A DNA stretch of 64,000 nt, taken from NCBI RefSeq assembly GCF_003987215.1, contig NZ_PIPW01000003.1:62001-126000 (forward strand), given 5' to 3'. This document shows positions 15,667 through 25,315 of this stretch, piece after piece. Each line of letters begins with the position of its first letter. The stretch's first letter is position 1. The translations under genes and the position numbers were made by a program. A model generated the notes under the pieces. It had not been told where the DNA came from, did not search any database, and was given only the letters and a program-made list of their open reading frames with translations. The stretch comes from Pseudidiomarina halophila (lineage in GTDB: Bacteria > Pseudomonadota > Gammaproteobacteria > Enterobacterales > Alteromonadaceae).

Positions 15667-16170
15667 ATGCGTAATACAGGATTAAAACTAGCCATGCTTT
15701 TGGCGATTTTTTCAGCATCATCTCAGGCACAGGTTGGTGGTACTGATGCTGAAGAAAATTACGATAAACGGGTAAAAATCGCGTTACAGGAAACCGATTT
15801 TAATTACGAAATCGATGAAGATGGCGATTTTAAACTGGTCATGGAATTTGATGATGCGCGGTCACAGGTGGTTTACGTAAGTACCCGAACCTACCGGCTT
15901 GAACATCTCGAAATCCGGGAAGTGTGGTCTATCGGGCATGTCAGTGATACGCAGTTGAGTGCAGAACTAGCGAATCAATTCCTAAGTGAAAGCTCAGACA
16001 TGATTCTTGGTGGCTGGGAACAACAAACCTGGGGCGATCAGCAAGTGGTTATTTTCCGGGCTAAAATGTCAGCAAACGCCTCGGGCGAAACCTTAGCGTC
16101 GGCGATCGGCGCAGTTTCACAAACCGCCGATGATATCGAGAAGGAACTGGTAGGTACCGACGAGCTGTAA
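15667..16170 (+). CDS. secreted YbjN-like protein
   Basis: A 167-residue protein with a signal peptide of about 21 residues (MRNTGLKLAMLLAIF then ASSQAQ) and a cleavage site after Ala-x-Ala type residues. The mature part, with DFNYEIDEDGDFKLVMEF and a following strand-rich region, resembles the YbjN (PF10722) fold, often linked to stress or motility regulation, but I am not certain. No cysteines. AAAAAAGGAG lies just before the ATG. It sits alone between the divergent amidoligase operon and the convergent zinc exporter gene. Function unknown. Confidence 0.6.
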   Translation: MRNTGLKLAMLLAIFSASSQAQVGGTDAEENYDKRVKIALQETDFNYEIDEDGDFKLVMEFDDARSQVVYVSTRTYRLEHLEIREVWSIGHVSDTQLSAELANQFLSESSDMILGGWEQQTWGDQQVVIFRAKMSANASGETLASAIGAVSQTADDIEKELVGTDEL

Positions 16171-16189
16171 GCGTCGGTCACCTGCAAGC

Positions 16190-17083
16190 TCAGGCGCTGC
16201 TGTCCCGGCAAATATCATTCGGGTATTCCAGTTCAATGGTGGTATGGCTGAGTTGATAATCAGCCAGTGCAGCATCGATGCGTTCCTTCAGTTCGCAGCG
16301 TTCGTCGTCTGTGGGATTGCGGGCTAAGACTAAGTGGGCGGTGAGGACGTGAGATTCGCCATCCAGGGACCAGAAATGCAGGTGGTGGACACTGGCGATA
16401 TTCGGCAGCTCCTGCAGAGACTCGGCCACCGCCTGATAGGTTTCCTGATCCGGTGAAGCTTGCACAAACAGCTTAAGTGTTGCCCACAGGTTGCGGAAAA
16501 CATTCAGCAGAATGAACAGCGTAAAAGCAATCGAAAGAATAGGGTCGAGAATTGGCCAGTCGACAAACAACAGCACAATACCGACAATCAGCACGGCGAC
16601 CCAGCCCAAAACGTCTTCCAGTAAATGCCAGTTGATGACCCGTTCGTTGAGGGTCTTGCCTTGCGACAACTTATAAGCAGCAAAACCGTTGACTGCAATA
16701 CCCAGCACAGCCAGCGCAATCATGCCGTCGGCAACAGGCATTTGCGGCTCCCACAAGCGCGGAATCGCAGTCATTACGATCCAGACGGAACCAGCAATAA
16801 GCACCACAGCATTAAGGAATGCGCCAACCAGGTTGAGTCGTTTGTAGCCGTAGGTGAAGCTGTGATTGGCTTCTTTGTTACCAAGTTTATTCAATACCCA
16901 GGCCAATCCGAGCGACATACTGTCACCCAAATCGTGCACAGCATCAGCTAAAATAGCGGTACTGTTGGTGAGTATGCCGCCGATAAACTCAATAATAGTG
17001 AAAACGAAATTAAGTAAAAACGCCCAGCCTAAGCGTGATGAAGGCATATCTTTTGAATGATCGTGGCCATGGTGATGTCCCAT
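16190..17083 (-). CDS. cation diffusion facilitator, zinc exporter
   Basis: A CDF inner-membrane antiporter of 297 residues, ZitB/CzcD-like, that uses the proton gradient to export Zn2+ and similar metals. It starts with a His-rich segment (MGHHHGHDHS), and has six membrane spans. The transport site residues are visible as HDLGD in span 2 and HLLED in span 5. A cytoplasmic ferredoxin-like domain with the HHLHFWSLDGES segment follows. The ATG at 17083 follows GAAGGAG; the TTG at 17086 is rejected. The stop lies 19 bp from the convergent YbjN-like gene. Confidence 0.88.
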   Translation of the reverse strand: MGHHHGHDHSKDMPSSRLGWAFLLNFVFTIIEFIGGILTNSTAILADAVHDLGDSMSLGLAWVLNKLGNKEANHSFTYGYKRLNLVGAFLNAVVLIAGSVWIVMTAIPRLWEPQMPVADGMIALAVLGIAVNGFAAYKLSQGKTLNERVINWHLLEDVLGWVAVLIVGIVLLFVDWPILDPILSIAFTLFILLNVFRNLWATLKLFVQASPDQETYQAVAESLQELPNIASVHHLHFWSLDGESHVLTAHLVLARNPTDDERCELKERIDAALADYQLSHTTIELEYPNDICRDSSA

Positions 17084-17118
17084 CAAAGCTCCTTCGGTTG
17101 CGCGCTGATGATGTCAGC

Positions 17119-18318
17119 TTATTGGTTGGTGGACGTCAACGCTTCGGCACAGGCATGTGCGCTGGCCCAGGCCCACTGGAAATTATAGCCGCCTAACCAG
17201 CCGGTAACATCGACCACCTCACCGATAAAGTATAGGCCGCTCTGGTGCTTGCTGGCCATAGTTTTGGAGCTGAGCTGGTCAGTATCAACCCCGCCGAGGG
17301 TAACTTCGGCAGTGCGGTAACCTTCGGTGCCGTTGGGTTTGACCGGCCAGGCGTGAAGCTTAGTGGCGACGCTTTCAAGTAGTGCATTGCTGCAGTCTGC
17401 CAGGTTTTTGTCTGGCCATTGCTGTTGCTCAGCGAAGGTTTGCGCGAAGCGTTTCGGAAACCATTGCTGCAACACACTGCGCAGACCCAGCTTTGGCCGT
17501 TCAGCGCGCAGTCGTTGTAATTCGGCAAGGCTATCAAGCTGTGGCAGCAGGTCGACAGTGAAAGTTTCGCCCGGCAACCAATAGGATGAGATTTGCAGCA
17601 TCGCCGGACCGCTGAGGCCACGATGGGTGAATAACATCGCCTCTTTGAAACTGGCGCGATCATTCTGCGCAGTTACATCAAGAGCCAGTCCGGAGAGCTC
17701 ACTGTATGCCTCTTTGTCGCGCTCGTGCAGGGTGAAAGGGACTAGTCCGGCGCGCACCGGCAGTACAGTATGGCCGAATTGCTCCGCCAGCTGATAGCCC
17801 AGCGGCGTTGCCCCGAGTTTTGGCATGGATAATCCGCCACAGGCGACCACTAACTGTGGCGCAGAGTACTCACCCTGGGACGTACTTACTGTATAGCGCT
17901 GGTCCTGCCACACCACCTTGGTGATCTCTGTACGCAGTTGCACCCTGGCACCGTAAGCTGCACATTCATCAAGCAACATGCGCACAATGGCTTTGGCTGA
18001 GTCATCACAAAACAGTTGGCCGAGGGTTTTTTCGTGGTACGCAATGCCATGCTTTTCGACTAGCGCGATAAAATCCCATTGGGTGTAGCGACTGAGGGCT
18101 GACTTACAAAAGTGCGGATTTTCCGACAGGTAATTTTCCGGACTTGCGTACAAGTTGGTAAAATTACAGCGGCCACCGCCAGAGATTAAGATCTTTTTCC
18201 CTGCTTGCTTGGCATGGTCGAGCAATAACACCCGCAGACCCCGGGCAGCCGCTTGCCAGGCACAATGCAAACCGGCAGCGCCGGCACCAATCATAATCAC
18301 ATCGTAGTTAGTATTCAT
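17119..18318 (-). CDS. yhiN: YhiN/HI0933 family FAD-dependent oxidoreductase
   Basis: A flavoprotein of 399 residues. The N-terminal dinucleotide motif IGAGAAGLHCAW and GKKILISGGGRCNFTN are diagnostic of the HI0933-like (BaiN/YhiN) family, whose role in E. coli is unknown. The FAD closing motif TGWLGGYNFQWAWASA is at the C-terminus. The gene overlaps rsmJ by 4 nt (ATGA), the same order as the yhiN-yhiQ (rsmJ) neighbours seen in related genomes. Transcribed elaA-rsmJ-yhiN on the minus strand as part of the dam operon. Confidence 0.88.
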   Translation of the reverse strand: MNTNYDVIMIGAGAAGLHCAWQAAARGLRVLLLDHAKQAGKKILISGGGRCNFTNLYASPENYLSENPHFCKSALSRYTQWDFIALVEKHGIAYHEKTLGQLFCDDSAKAIVRMLLDECAAYGARVQLRTEITKVVWQDQRYTVSTSQGEYSAPQLVVACGGLSMPKLGATPLGYQLAEQFGHTVLPVRAGLVPFTLHERDKEAYSELSGLALDVTAQNDRASFKEAMLFTHRGLSGPAMLQISSYWLPGETFTVDLLPQLDSLAELQRLRAERPKLGLRSVLQQWFPKRFAQTFAEQQQWPDKNLADCSNALLESVATKLHAWPVKPNGTEGYRTAEVTLGGVDTDQLSSKTMASKHQSGLYFIGEVVDVTGWLGGYNFQWAWASAHACAEALTSTNQ

Positions 18319-18995
18319 GCTGAGCTTTGGTCCGCAGTTTTGCTTAGATAAATATCGAAGCGGTGCTTCTTACTGACCACTTGCCCATCGGGCTTTGTAT
18401 CAGCCAGATAAGCCGCATGTTGCGGACGCTTTACCACCACTCTGCGACGGGCTATTTGGCGCGCCGGAGCCAGCAGCTGATCAGCATCGGTATCGGCGCC
18501 GACCAACTGTTGAAACATCTGCATATCTTTTTTCACTGCCGCCTTTTGCTTACGGTCACTTTTGGGATACATGGGGTCGAGGTAAACCACGTCAAAACTC
18601 GCGGGTTGAGCGTCAGCTAAGCTGGCAAAGGGCGCTAAAAAAAACTGCTCGCGGTAGTCCGGTTGCTCTGCGTACAGCCGCTCGAGCGCATCAGCTAGCA
18701 GCGCATAGACTTTAGGCTGGCGCTCGAGCATAGCAACAGTCGCACCAAGGTTCACCAACACCCAGGCATCGCGCCCCAGCCCGGCAGTGGCATCGAGAAT
18801 ACTGCTGTCAGGATGCTTGGCCAGCCCACAGGCACGCGCAATAGCTTCATCTTTGGTGGTTGCTAACTGGGCACGGCGCGCTTGCTTGCCAGCGAGAAAA
18901 TCAATGACCAGCGGCTTCATTTCCTCGTGCTCGTGCCAGACCAGGCCTAAACCTGAAGCTGTATTAAGCAGTGAAAATGACTCGACCGAAGTCAC
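18315..18995 (-). CDS. rsmJ: RsmJ, 16S rRNA m2G1516 methyltransferase
   Basis: A 226-residue SAM-dependent methyltransferase, the YhiQ/RsmJ type that methylates G1516 of 16S rRNA. The SAM motif DATAGLGRDAWVLVNLGA is visible, as are the family motif YLDPMYP and the K-x-S/R-KQKAAVKKDMQ stretch after it. The ATG at 18995 overlaps the elaA stop by 4 nt and the stop overlaps the yhiN ATG by 4 nt, so expression is tightly coupled in the dam-elaA-rsmJ-yhiN string. Confidence 0.92.
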   Translation of the reverse strand: MTSVESFSLLNTASGLGLVWHEHEEMKPLVIDFLAGKQARRAQLATTKDEAIARACGLAKHPDSSILDATAGLGRDAWVLVNLGATVAMLERQPKVYALLADALERLYAEQPDYREQFFLAPFASLADAQPASFDVVYLDPMYPKSDRKQKAAVKKDMQMFQQLVGADTDADQLLAPARQIARRRVVVKRPQHAAYLADTKPDGQVVSKKHRFDIYLSKTADQSSA

Positions 18996-19450
18996 GGTGC
19001 GCGTTCCATATCAACATGAGGAATGCCGTCTTCAAGGTACTCGGCACCGATCTCACGAAATTCAAAACTGTGATAGAACGCACGCAGATACACCTGCGCA
19101 CCGAGGCGGATCGGGGCATCGGGGTAATGCTCGTGACACCAGTCGATGGCGCGCCGCATAAGCTCACGGCCAAGGCCTTGCCGGCGCACGGTGCCGGCGC
19201 TGATCACCCGACCAATGCGTGCATAAGGGGTTTTGCTGCTGGCGCCAAACAAGCGTGCGTACGCAACCATGACGCCGGCCGCATCGAGAGCGTACAGATG
19301 AAAAGCCTGATCGTCGAGGCCGTCAGCGTCTAGGTAAGGACAGGTCTGTTCGACCACAAAAACGTCCTGCCGCAATTGCAGTAACTGATAGAGTTCTTTG
19401 GTAGTTAATTCGGCAAAGGATTTAACTACCCAGGTAAGTTGGTCGTTCAT
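18992..19450 (-). CDS. elaA: ElaA-type GNAT acetyltransferase
   Basis: A 152-residue GNAT protein close to E. coli ElaA. Family-typical segments are LYQLLQLRQDVFVVEQTCPYLDAD, the core IGRVISAGTVRRQGLGRELM holding the acetyl-CoA loop, and YHSFEFREIGAEYLEDGIPH at the C-terminus. The substrate is not established. It overlaps dam upstream and rsmJ downstream by 4 nt each. Confidence 0.88.
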   Translation of the reverse strand: MNDQLTWVVKSFAELTTKELYQLLQLRQDVFVVEQTCPYLDADGLDDQAFHLYALDAAGVMVAYARLFGASSKTPYARIGRVISAGTVRRQGLGRELMRRAIDWCHEHYPDAPIRLGAQVYLRAFYHSFEFREIGAEYLEDGIPHVDMERAP

Positions 19451-20322
19451 CGTGCAACCTTGCGTTTGGCTTGTGCTAATGAAATGACATTGGCCGCCCG
19501 GGGCTTTGCCGTATACAAGGCCAATAACTCAGCAACTTTGGTTCTGCCATCGGCTTTGGGGCTAATAAAGCGTGCCACCTGCAGGCTTTGTAAATCGGCA
19601 TCGGCATACAGCAACCGGGTTAAATCGGTATCGTGATTACTAATCACTACCGGGATGCCACGTTTGTGCGCAGTATGAGCGGCACGGCGCGCCAGTTCAT
19701 GCTGCTGATCCAGACTAAATCCGCTAGTGGCATAGGCGGTAAAATTTGCGGTCGCAGTCAATGGCGCGTAAGGCGGATCGCAATAGACCACGTCGCCTTT
19801 ACGGGCGCGGCGGAAAACTTTCTCGAAACTCAGACAAGTAAACACCGCGCGCTGTGCCTTAGCGGCAAAAAATTCGATTTCCTGTTCCGGGAAATAGGGC
19901 TTACGGTAGCTGCCAAAAGGCACATTAAACTGTCCGGAGCGATTGTACCGGCAAAGCCCATTGTAGCCATGACGGTTGAGGTACAAAAACAGCAATGAGC
20001 GTTGGTAACTATCTACGGTGGCGTTAAATTCACGACGCAGGGCGTAGTAGGCGTCATCACTGTTGTTGCCTGCAGTAAATAATTTACGGGCATCATGAAT
20101 AAATGTTTGCGGGCGGCGCTTGATGGTTTTAAACAGCGCAATTAAATCAGGATTGACGTCGTTAAGAACATAGCGTGGATAGTCGGTGTTGAGGAATACG
20201 GATCCCGCTCCGACAAAAGGTTCAACTAACTTATTACCCTCTGGCAGCAAGGCAGTGATGGGCTCAATCAGATTGTATTTACCGCCTGCCCATTTAAGAA
20301 AGGCACGATTTTTCTTAGTCAC
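19447..20322 (-). CDS. dam: Dam, DNA adenine-N6 methyltransferase (GATC)
   Basis: A 291-residue class alpha DNA methylase that methylates A in GATC; used for mismatch repair strand choice and replication timing. The SAM motif FLKWAGGKYNL, the region VEPFVGAGSVFLN, the catalytic DPPY (VVYCDPPYAPL) and the C-terminal SNHDT are present. No ATG fits: a longer frame from 20421 overlaps aroB and is unlike Dam. GTG at 20322 gives the family N-terminus (VTKKNRAFLKWAGG) and lies 16 bp after the aroB stop. The order aroK-aroB-dam matches E. coli except that damX is missing. Downstream genes elaA, rsmJ and yhiN are coupled. Confidence 0.93.
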   Translation of the reverse strand: MTKKNRAFLKWAGGKYNLIEPITALLPEGNKLVEPFVGAGSVFLNTDYPRYVLNDVNPDLIALFKTIKRRPQTFIHDARKLFTAGNNSDDAYYALRREFNATVDSYQRSLLFLYLNRHGYNGLCRYNRSGQFNVPFGSYRKPYFPEQEIEFFAAKAQRAVFTCLSFEKVFRRARKGDVVYCDPPYAPLTATANFTAYATSGFSLDQQHELARRAAHTAHKRGIPVVISNHDTDLTRLLYADADLQSLQVARFISPKADGRTKVAELLALYTAKPRAANVISLAQAKRKVAR

Positions 20323-20338
20323 GACTGTTGGTCCACAC

Positions 20339-21445
20339 TTAACGAGTTGTTTCGGTGACGGCGCGAATGGCTTGCCAAACGCCTGGCCAGTCGGTGACGG
20401 TGCGTAGTTCAGCGTGGCCAATACGAGTGGGCAAGATAAACCTTAACCGCCCTGCCTGTACTTTTTTATCACGTTGCATGCGCTGTTGCCACTTTGCTTC
20501 AGTTAGTTGCGGGGCGCGCACAGGCAGGCCAAAGGTTTGCAGCAGCGCGAGGATGCGCTGGTAGTCAGCGCTGGTTAACTCGTCATGTTGCAGCATATAC
20601 TGCGCGGCCACCACGGTGCCTGCCGCCACAGCTTCACCGTGATGCCAGCTGGTGTAATATTCAGCCTCGATAGCGTGGCCAAAGGTATGGCCAAGGTTGA
20701 GCAGCGCCCGCTGGCCTTGTTCCCGCTCGTCCGCGGCAACAATCTCGGCCTTAATCTCGCACGAGCGGCAGATAGCGTAGGCCAGAGCTTCAGGTTCGCG
20801 GGCATTCAGCGCTGCGGCATTTTGTTCCAGCCAGGCAAAGAACTGCGCATCATAAATAATGCCGTATTTGACTACCTCGGCGAGGCCGCAGGCATAATCG
20901 CGGGTGGTGAGTGTGGTTAAGCAATCGGTGCTGATCACCACGGCACGCGGTTGGTAAAAGGCACCAATGAGATTTTTACCGCCGGGATGGTTAATAGCAT
21001 TTTTTCCGCCCACTGACGAGTCGACCTGTGCGAGTAACGTTGTCGGCAACTGATAAAAATCGACCCCACGCTGAAAGGTAGCGGCAACAAAACCCGCTAA
21101 ATCACCGACCACACCGCCGCCGAGAGCCAGAATTGCGCAATCACGATTAAAGCTTGCCGCGATTAATGCATCCATGATTTCGCCGTAGGATGAGATGCTT
21201 TTGGCATGCTCGCCATCGGCGATTTCGTGCACGATAACCGTCGCTGATTCAGGCAAAGCGGCTTGCAGAGGTTTTAAATAGTGAGCGGCGATAGTTGCAT
21301 TGGTGATAATGCAAAGCTGTCCGGGCAAATCGGTGAGCAGTGTCGGCAAGCTTGTAAACAGCTGCCGACCAATATGAATAGGATAACTACGTTCAGCAAG
21401 TCCGACGTCGATGCGATGTATCAAAGTCTGAGAGTCGGCTTGCAT
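20339..21445 (-). CDS. aroB: AroB, 3-dehydroquinate synthase
   Basis: A 368-residue enzyme of the shikimate pathway that converts DAHP to 3-dehydroquinate using NAD+ and a metal. The nucleotide-binding GGGVVGDLAGFVAA, the PTTLLAQVDSSVGGKNAINH segment and the zinc ligand region NLGHTFGHAIE with a later WHHGEAVA are visible. It follows aroK after 20 bp, and dam follows 16 bp later, in the same operon. Length is normal for AroB. Confidence 0.96.
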   Translation of the reverse strand: MQADSQTLIHRIDVGLAERSYPIHIGRQLFTSLPTLLTDLPGQLCIITNATIAAHYLKPLQAALPESATVIVHEIADGEHAKSISSYGEIMDALIAASFNRDCAILALGGGVVGDLAGFVAATFQRGVDFYQLPTTLLAQVDSSVGGKNAINHPGGKNLIGAFYQPRAVVISTDCLTTLTTRDYACGLAEVVKYGIIYDAQFFAWLEQNAAALNAREPEALAYAICRSCEIKAEIVAADEREQGQRALLNLGHTFGHAIEAEYYTSWHHGEAVAAGTVVAAQYMLQHDELTSADYQRILALLQTFGLPVRAPQLTEAKWQQRMQRDKKVQAGRLRFILPTRIGHAELRTVTDWPGVWQAIRAVTETTR

Positions 21446-21465
21446 GCGTTGCTCCGTAGCTGGGG

Positions 21466-21984
21466 CTATAACCCCACTTGTTCAATTATTTTGTCGACCA
21501 CAAACTTAGCACTTTGCTCATCGGTGCGCACTACCACGTCAGCAATTTCCTCATACAAAGGATTGCGTTGTGAGGCGAGGTCTTCGAGCACGGCACGCGG
21601 GTCTTCAGCTTCAGCAATCAGGGGCCGACGCTTGTCACGCTGGGTGCGGGCAAGTTGCTTTTCAATGGGCGTTTGCAGGTAAACCACGATGCCACGAGCG
21701 GAAAGCCGGTTGCGACTCTCTTTACTGAGGATAGAACCACCGCCGGTTGCCAGAACAATACCGGTTGCTTCAGTCAGTTCTTCAATAACTTTTTCTTCGC
21801 GCGCGCGGAAACCTTCCTCACCTTCCAGTTCGAAGACCCACGCGATATCGGCACCAGTGCGGCGCTCGATTTCAGAATCAGAGTCGAAGAATTCAAGGTG
21901 AAGTTGCCGAGCCAGTTGTCGGCCAATCGTGCTTTTACCAGCCCCCATGGGGCCTACCAAGAAAATGTTACGTTTTTCAGCCAT
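21466..21984 (-). CDS. aroK: AroK, shikimate kinase
   Basis: A 172-residue P-loop kinase that phosphorylates shikimate. Walker A is [14 protein letters not shown], the shikimate-binding DSDSEIE and GGGSIL segments are visible, and the lid has KRRPL. First gene of aroK-aroB-dam, with its own predicted promoter 93-121 nt upstream in the gap after pilQ. A common start choice with [12 protein letters not shown]. Confidence 0.95.
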   Translation of the reverse strand: MAEKRNIFLVGPMGAGKSTIGRQLARQLHLEFFDSDSEIERRTGADIAWVFELEGEEGFRAREEKVIEELTEATGIVLATGGGSILSKESRNRLSARGIVVYLQTPIEKQLARTQRDKRRPLIAEAEDPRAVLEDLASQRNPLYEEIADVVVRTDEQSAKFVVDKIIEQVGL

Positions 21985-22076
21985 ATCTTTGCTTTACATC
22001 ACTCGTTTAATAGCTGTGACTCACGGAATCCGGAGTGTCTGTCTGACCTTCCTTTACCCAATCCAAAAGAGGCGGG

Positions 22077-22105
22077 ATTATCGCAAGTCACAGCCATTTA
22101 AGCAA
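22077..22105 (-). promoter_or_regulatory. predicted sigma-70 promoter of aroK
   Basis: On the minus strand TTGCTT, 17 bp, GATAAT, ending 92 bp before the aroK ATG and starting just after the pilQ stop. Four of six bases match at -35 and five of six at -10. Confidence 0.5.
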
Positions 22106-22108
22106 GGA

Positions 22109-24198
22109 TTACGGCGTCGACATTACAATTCGTGGTGTCACAAAGATCAGCAGTTCACGCTTTTCGTGAATCTGACTATCGCTGCGGAACAGCACACCAA
22201 CGTAAGGGATGTCGCCCAATAATGGTACCTTGGTAATATCGTTCAGGATTTGCTGCTGATAAATCCCCCCGAGAACGATGGTTTCGCCATTGCCAACTAA
22301 TACTTGGGTACCAATTTCTTGGGTATCAATGGATACCGCAGGTCCTGTCGGTGTTGAAACTGTCTCACCACGAGTATTCTGGGTAATTACCAGATCCATA
22401 ATGACTCGATTATCCGGGGTGATTTGCGGTGTCACCTCAAGACCTAAAACTGCTTTCTTAAACTGTACTGAAGTGGCACCTGATGAAGCACTCTCGACGT
22501 AAGGGATCTCGGTACCTTGTTCGATGTATGCTTTTTTCTGGTTTGCCGTTGTGATGCGTGGACTCGCAATGATCTCGCCCTTGTTCTCGCGTTCCAATGC
22601 GGACAGTCTAGATCAAGCAATCGGCCATCTGCTAGTTTTGCAACTTGGAAGCCAATAGTTGCGGCCGGATTGCTAACCGGGAGATTCACATTAAAGTCGC
22701 CTGATGTCTCAGTTCCCGAACCCCAAATATCCGGACCACTTGCATCAGGATTGGTAAAGCCCCAGACGATGCCGAGTTCATCACTAATATTATCACGTAC
22801 AGTGACCATGCGTGCTTCGATGACTACCTGCTTAACAGCGACGTCAAGCACTTTAACCATATCTTCAACTTCTTCGATCTGCCGTGGCGTATCCCTCACT
22901 AGTAGAGTATTAGTGCGCTCATCGACAGTTACCGCGCCACGTTCAGACAGCAAGTCTGAACTTTCTGTACGTAATATGGCTGCAATATCAACAGCTTTAG
23001 CATAATTAATTTGAATGTATGTGCTCTCCAGTGGGGCTAACTGAGACAGGCGCTGTCTAGCTTCAAGTTCTTGAGCTTCACGTTCGGCAAGCTCATCAGC
23101 AGGGGCAACGATAAGAATGTTGCTGTCCATGCGGCTGGATAAGCCTTTAACCCGCAGGATGGTGTTCAGGGCGCGCTGCCATGGCACATTCTCCAGCCGT
23201 AACGTGATGTTACCGGTCACAGACTCACTGGCCACGAGGTTAAGGTCATTTTCATTTGCCAGGATCTGCAACAACTGGCGTACCGGAACATTCTGGAAGT
23301 TAAGCGATATAGGACGTTGTGAACCATCGTTCTCGACCACTTCAATTGGTTTGCTGAACTTCAGATTCAGCGAGCCATCGATTTGCTCGAGTTGGTGACG
23401 GAAGTCATCCTTACCGGTAATGGTCACAACTGCGTCATCACCATCACGGAAGGTTTCAATGTGTGCTATTGGAGTTGCAAACTGACTCACATCTAAAACG
23501 TAAAGCAAATCATCACTGATTTCGGTATCGTACAGCGTAAGTTCAAGACGGTTACCGCGTATCCGGGCTTCATGCTCAATATTTTCTTCGCTCAGCTGTA
23601 GACGCAGGAGTGCAATATCGTCTGGTAAGCGGGTGAAATCGATATCGGTGACGCTGGGCAGGTCAGGGTCAGGCGAAGATGCTGCTGTAACCACAGCAGG
23701 CTGTTCAGGTGCCGGACGGCGCTCAGGAGCGGGTTCAGTTGCGGCAACTGGTTCTGGCTCTGCGCTGACACTTTCAGGCTCAGTGGTGGTGATCGCGGCT
23801 GTTTGACCTGCATCACCTGGCTCGTCGGATTCAACAAAGACCAACACCATCACGTCTTCATAACGGCTCAGTAAGTGGTCTAATGGTTGTTTAGTGGTGA
23901 CCCGTAACAGGGTATCTTCGCGTTGCTGCTCCAGACTAACGTCTTCTAACAGCGGGTGGTCTGCAAGCTGTTGTAAACCAGAAGCAAGTTCATTGTCGGT
24001 CCCCAGCAATAGGAATTCGTGAACCAGGGGGTTCTCACTACGTCGAACAACCGGTGCTTGCACCGCATTAGTGAAATGCACCTCAAGATTGAAGCGGTCA
24101 TTCGCTAATGGAATTTGTTCGATACGTACTAGCTCGTTGGCACCAACCGCAGCTGGTAACAACATCATGAGCATCATGAAACGGATAACGTACGTCAT
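22109..24198 (-). pseudogene. pilQ: pilQ, type IV pilus secretin, interrupted by a frameshift
   Basis: PilQ forms the outer-membrane ring that lets the pilus out. The 5' part (24198 down to about 22608) has a signal peptide, AMIN-like N-terminal domains, a linker rich in Pro, Glu and Ala, an STN-type domain and the N1/secretin start. The rest (to 22109) continues in another frame: ...LLDLE then LSALERENKGEIIASPRI, and ends with the secretin core (TEIPYVESAS, VLVGNGETIVLGG). One base is missing after CTAGA near 22607. Without it the two parts would form a full-length protein of about 695 residues. It may be a real mutation, a natural variant or a sequencing error. It overlaps pilP by 4 nt. Confidence 0.9.
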
Positions 24199-24737
24199 AG
24201 ATCAGAACTCCCTTGTGAACCCGGTAAGCGCAGTGCGGTGTTGCGTTGTTGCCAACAACCATCACCGGCTGGAACCCATTCAGATATCATAATGTAATTT
24301 GGAGTGATTTCGGTAACTTGCCCCAAATTAAGGCCTAAATAATCTCCCATCGAAACTCGATAGAGACGGCTTTGATTGGTACTAATTAGTGCTACTTGGC
24401 CTTCGGCATTGGTACGCATAGTGCCAACCAAAGTAAACTGGTCAAGACCCAACGATTCCAGTTCTTCACGCTCGCGATCGAGGTTGGGTTGCGGGCAACC
24501 TGGTGTGTTCGCGTTCTGCTCCGGTGCATTGAGTGGAGCCGGTTCAAACGGATTACGAAATGCGCGTCCAGTGTAGTCGATGCGCACTAATTCAGGCATT
24601 TTCGGAACCGGATCGGCACTAGGTACCGAGCTGGAGCGTACCTGTTCAGTGTAGGCGACTAAATCTTGATGGCCACCTTGGCTGCAAGCGCCAAGCAGTA
24701 GACTCGTTAAAGCAACTAAGGTCAAGCGCTTACTCAT
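24195..24737 (-). CDS. pilP: PilP, type IV pilus inner-membrane lipoprotein
   Basis: A 180-residue lipoprotein with lipobox LLGACSQ (Cys18). PilP links the PilMNO inner-membrane ring to the PilQ secretin. The segment YTGRAFRNPFEP, then LESLGLDQFTLVGTMR and the beta-rich YRVSMGDYLGLNLGQVTEI are typical of the PilP HR domain. It overlaps pilQ and pilO by 4 nt each (ATGA), so the operon is tightly coupled. The order pilM-N-O-P-Q is the standard one. Confidence 0.93.
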   Translation of the reverse strand: MSKRLTLVALTSLLLGACSQGGHQDLVAYTEQVRSSSVPSADPVPKMPELVRIDYTGRAFRNPFEPAPLNAPEQNANTPGCPQPNLDREREELESLGLDQFTLVGTMRTNAEGQVALISTNQSRLYRVSMGDYLGLNLGQVTEITPNYIMISEWVPAGDGCWQQRNTALRLPGSQGSSDL

Positions 24738-25315
24738 GGTTGCGCCCTCAAAGTTTGCTGGCGATAGGTTTCGGCAGTTACATTAAGACGCAATTCTTCG
24801 CTTAAATCTGAGCGTTGCAGAGTGAAATCCTTCACGCTGATAATTCGGTGCAGGCCCGCAATCTGACCAATAAAATCGCCAATTTGATGGTAGCCACCTT
24901 GTAAATCAAAACGCATCGGAAGTGCGGTATAAAACTCTCTTGGTTGTGCCGCTAACCACTCGATTCGGTCAAAATCCAGACCACTACGTGTGCCTACCAG
25001 AGTAATATCGTCGAGCAATCTGGCAGTCTCATCGTCGTCAGGAAGCATGTCTAATAAAACTTCGAGATCTTTATTCAGCTGAGTCAACTGCTCCTGATAG
25101 ACTGGTAAGTTAACCGCAGTCTGATATTTCAATTCATAATCTTGTTTAAGCTGATTCTCTCTGGCTTGCTCTTTTTGATAGGCGCTCCACTCATCGGATA
25201 AGAGAAAGTGGTAGGCCAGGCCTAAACAAATAATCACCAACAATAGCAATGCACCGAACCTAAATGGCGCAGGCCAGAATGGCATTTCATTGATATCAAG
25301 TTCGCGCAAATTCAT
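24734..25315 (-). CDS. pilO: PilO, type IV pilus inner-membrane protein
   Basis: A 193-residue single-span protein: a short cytoplasmic start (MNLRELDINEMPFWPAP), a membrane segment near residues 22-42, a coiled coil (QLTQLNKDLEVLLDMLP) and a periplasmic ferredoxin-like domain. It forms a dimer with PilN. It shares 1 nt with the pilN stop and overlaps pilP by 4 nt. Confidence 0.92.
   Translation of the reverse strand: MNLRELDINEMPFWPAPFRFGALLLLVIICLGLAYHFLLSDEWSAYQKEQARENQLKQDYELKYQTAVNLPVYQEQLTQLNKDLEVLLDMLPDDDETARLLDDITLVGTRSGLDFDRIEWLAAQPREFYTALPMRFDLQGGYHQIGDFIGQIAGLHRIISVKDFTLQRSDLSEELRLNVTAETYRQQTLRAQP

Noticed and set aside
22013-22094. Inverted arms GCTGTGACT and AGTCACAGC around the aroK leader
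   Set aside because: The arms are 64 bp apart and one lies inside the promoter spacer, so no single RNA holds both. Probably chance.
22109-22597. A separate small gene for the second part of PilQ
   Set aside because: It has no start codon of its own other than a TTG inside secretin sequence and it completes PilQ exactly; it is the same gene after a frameshift.
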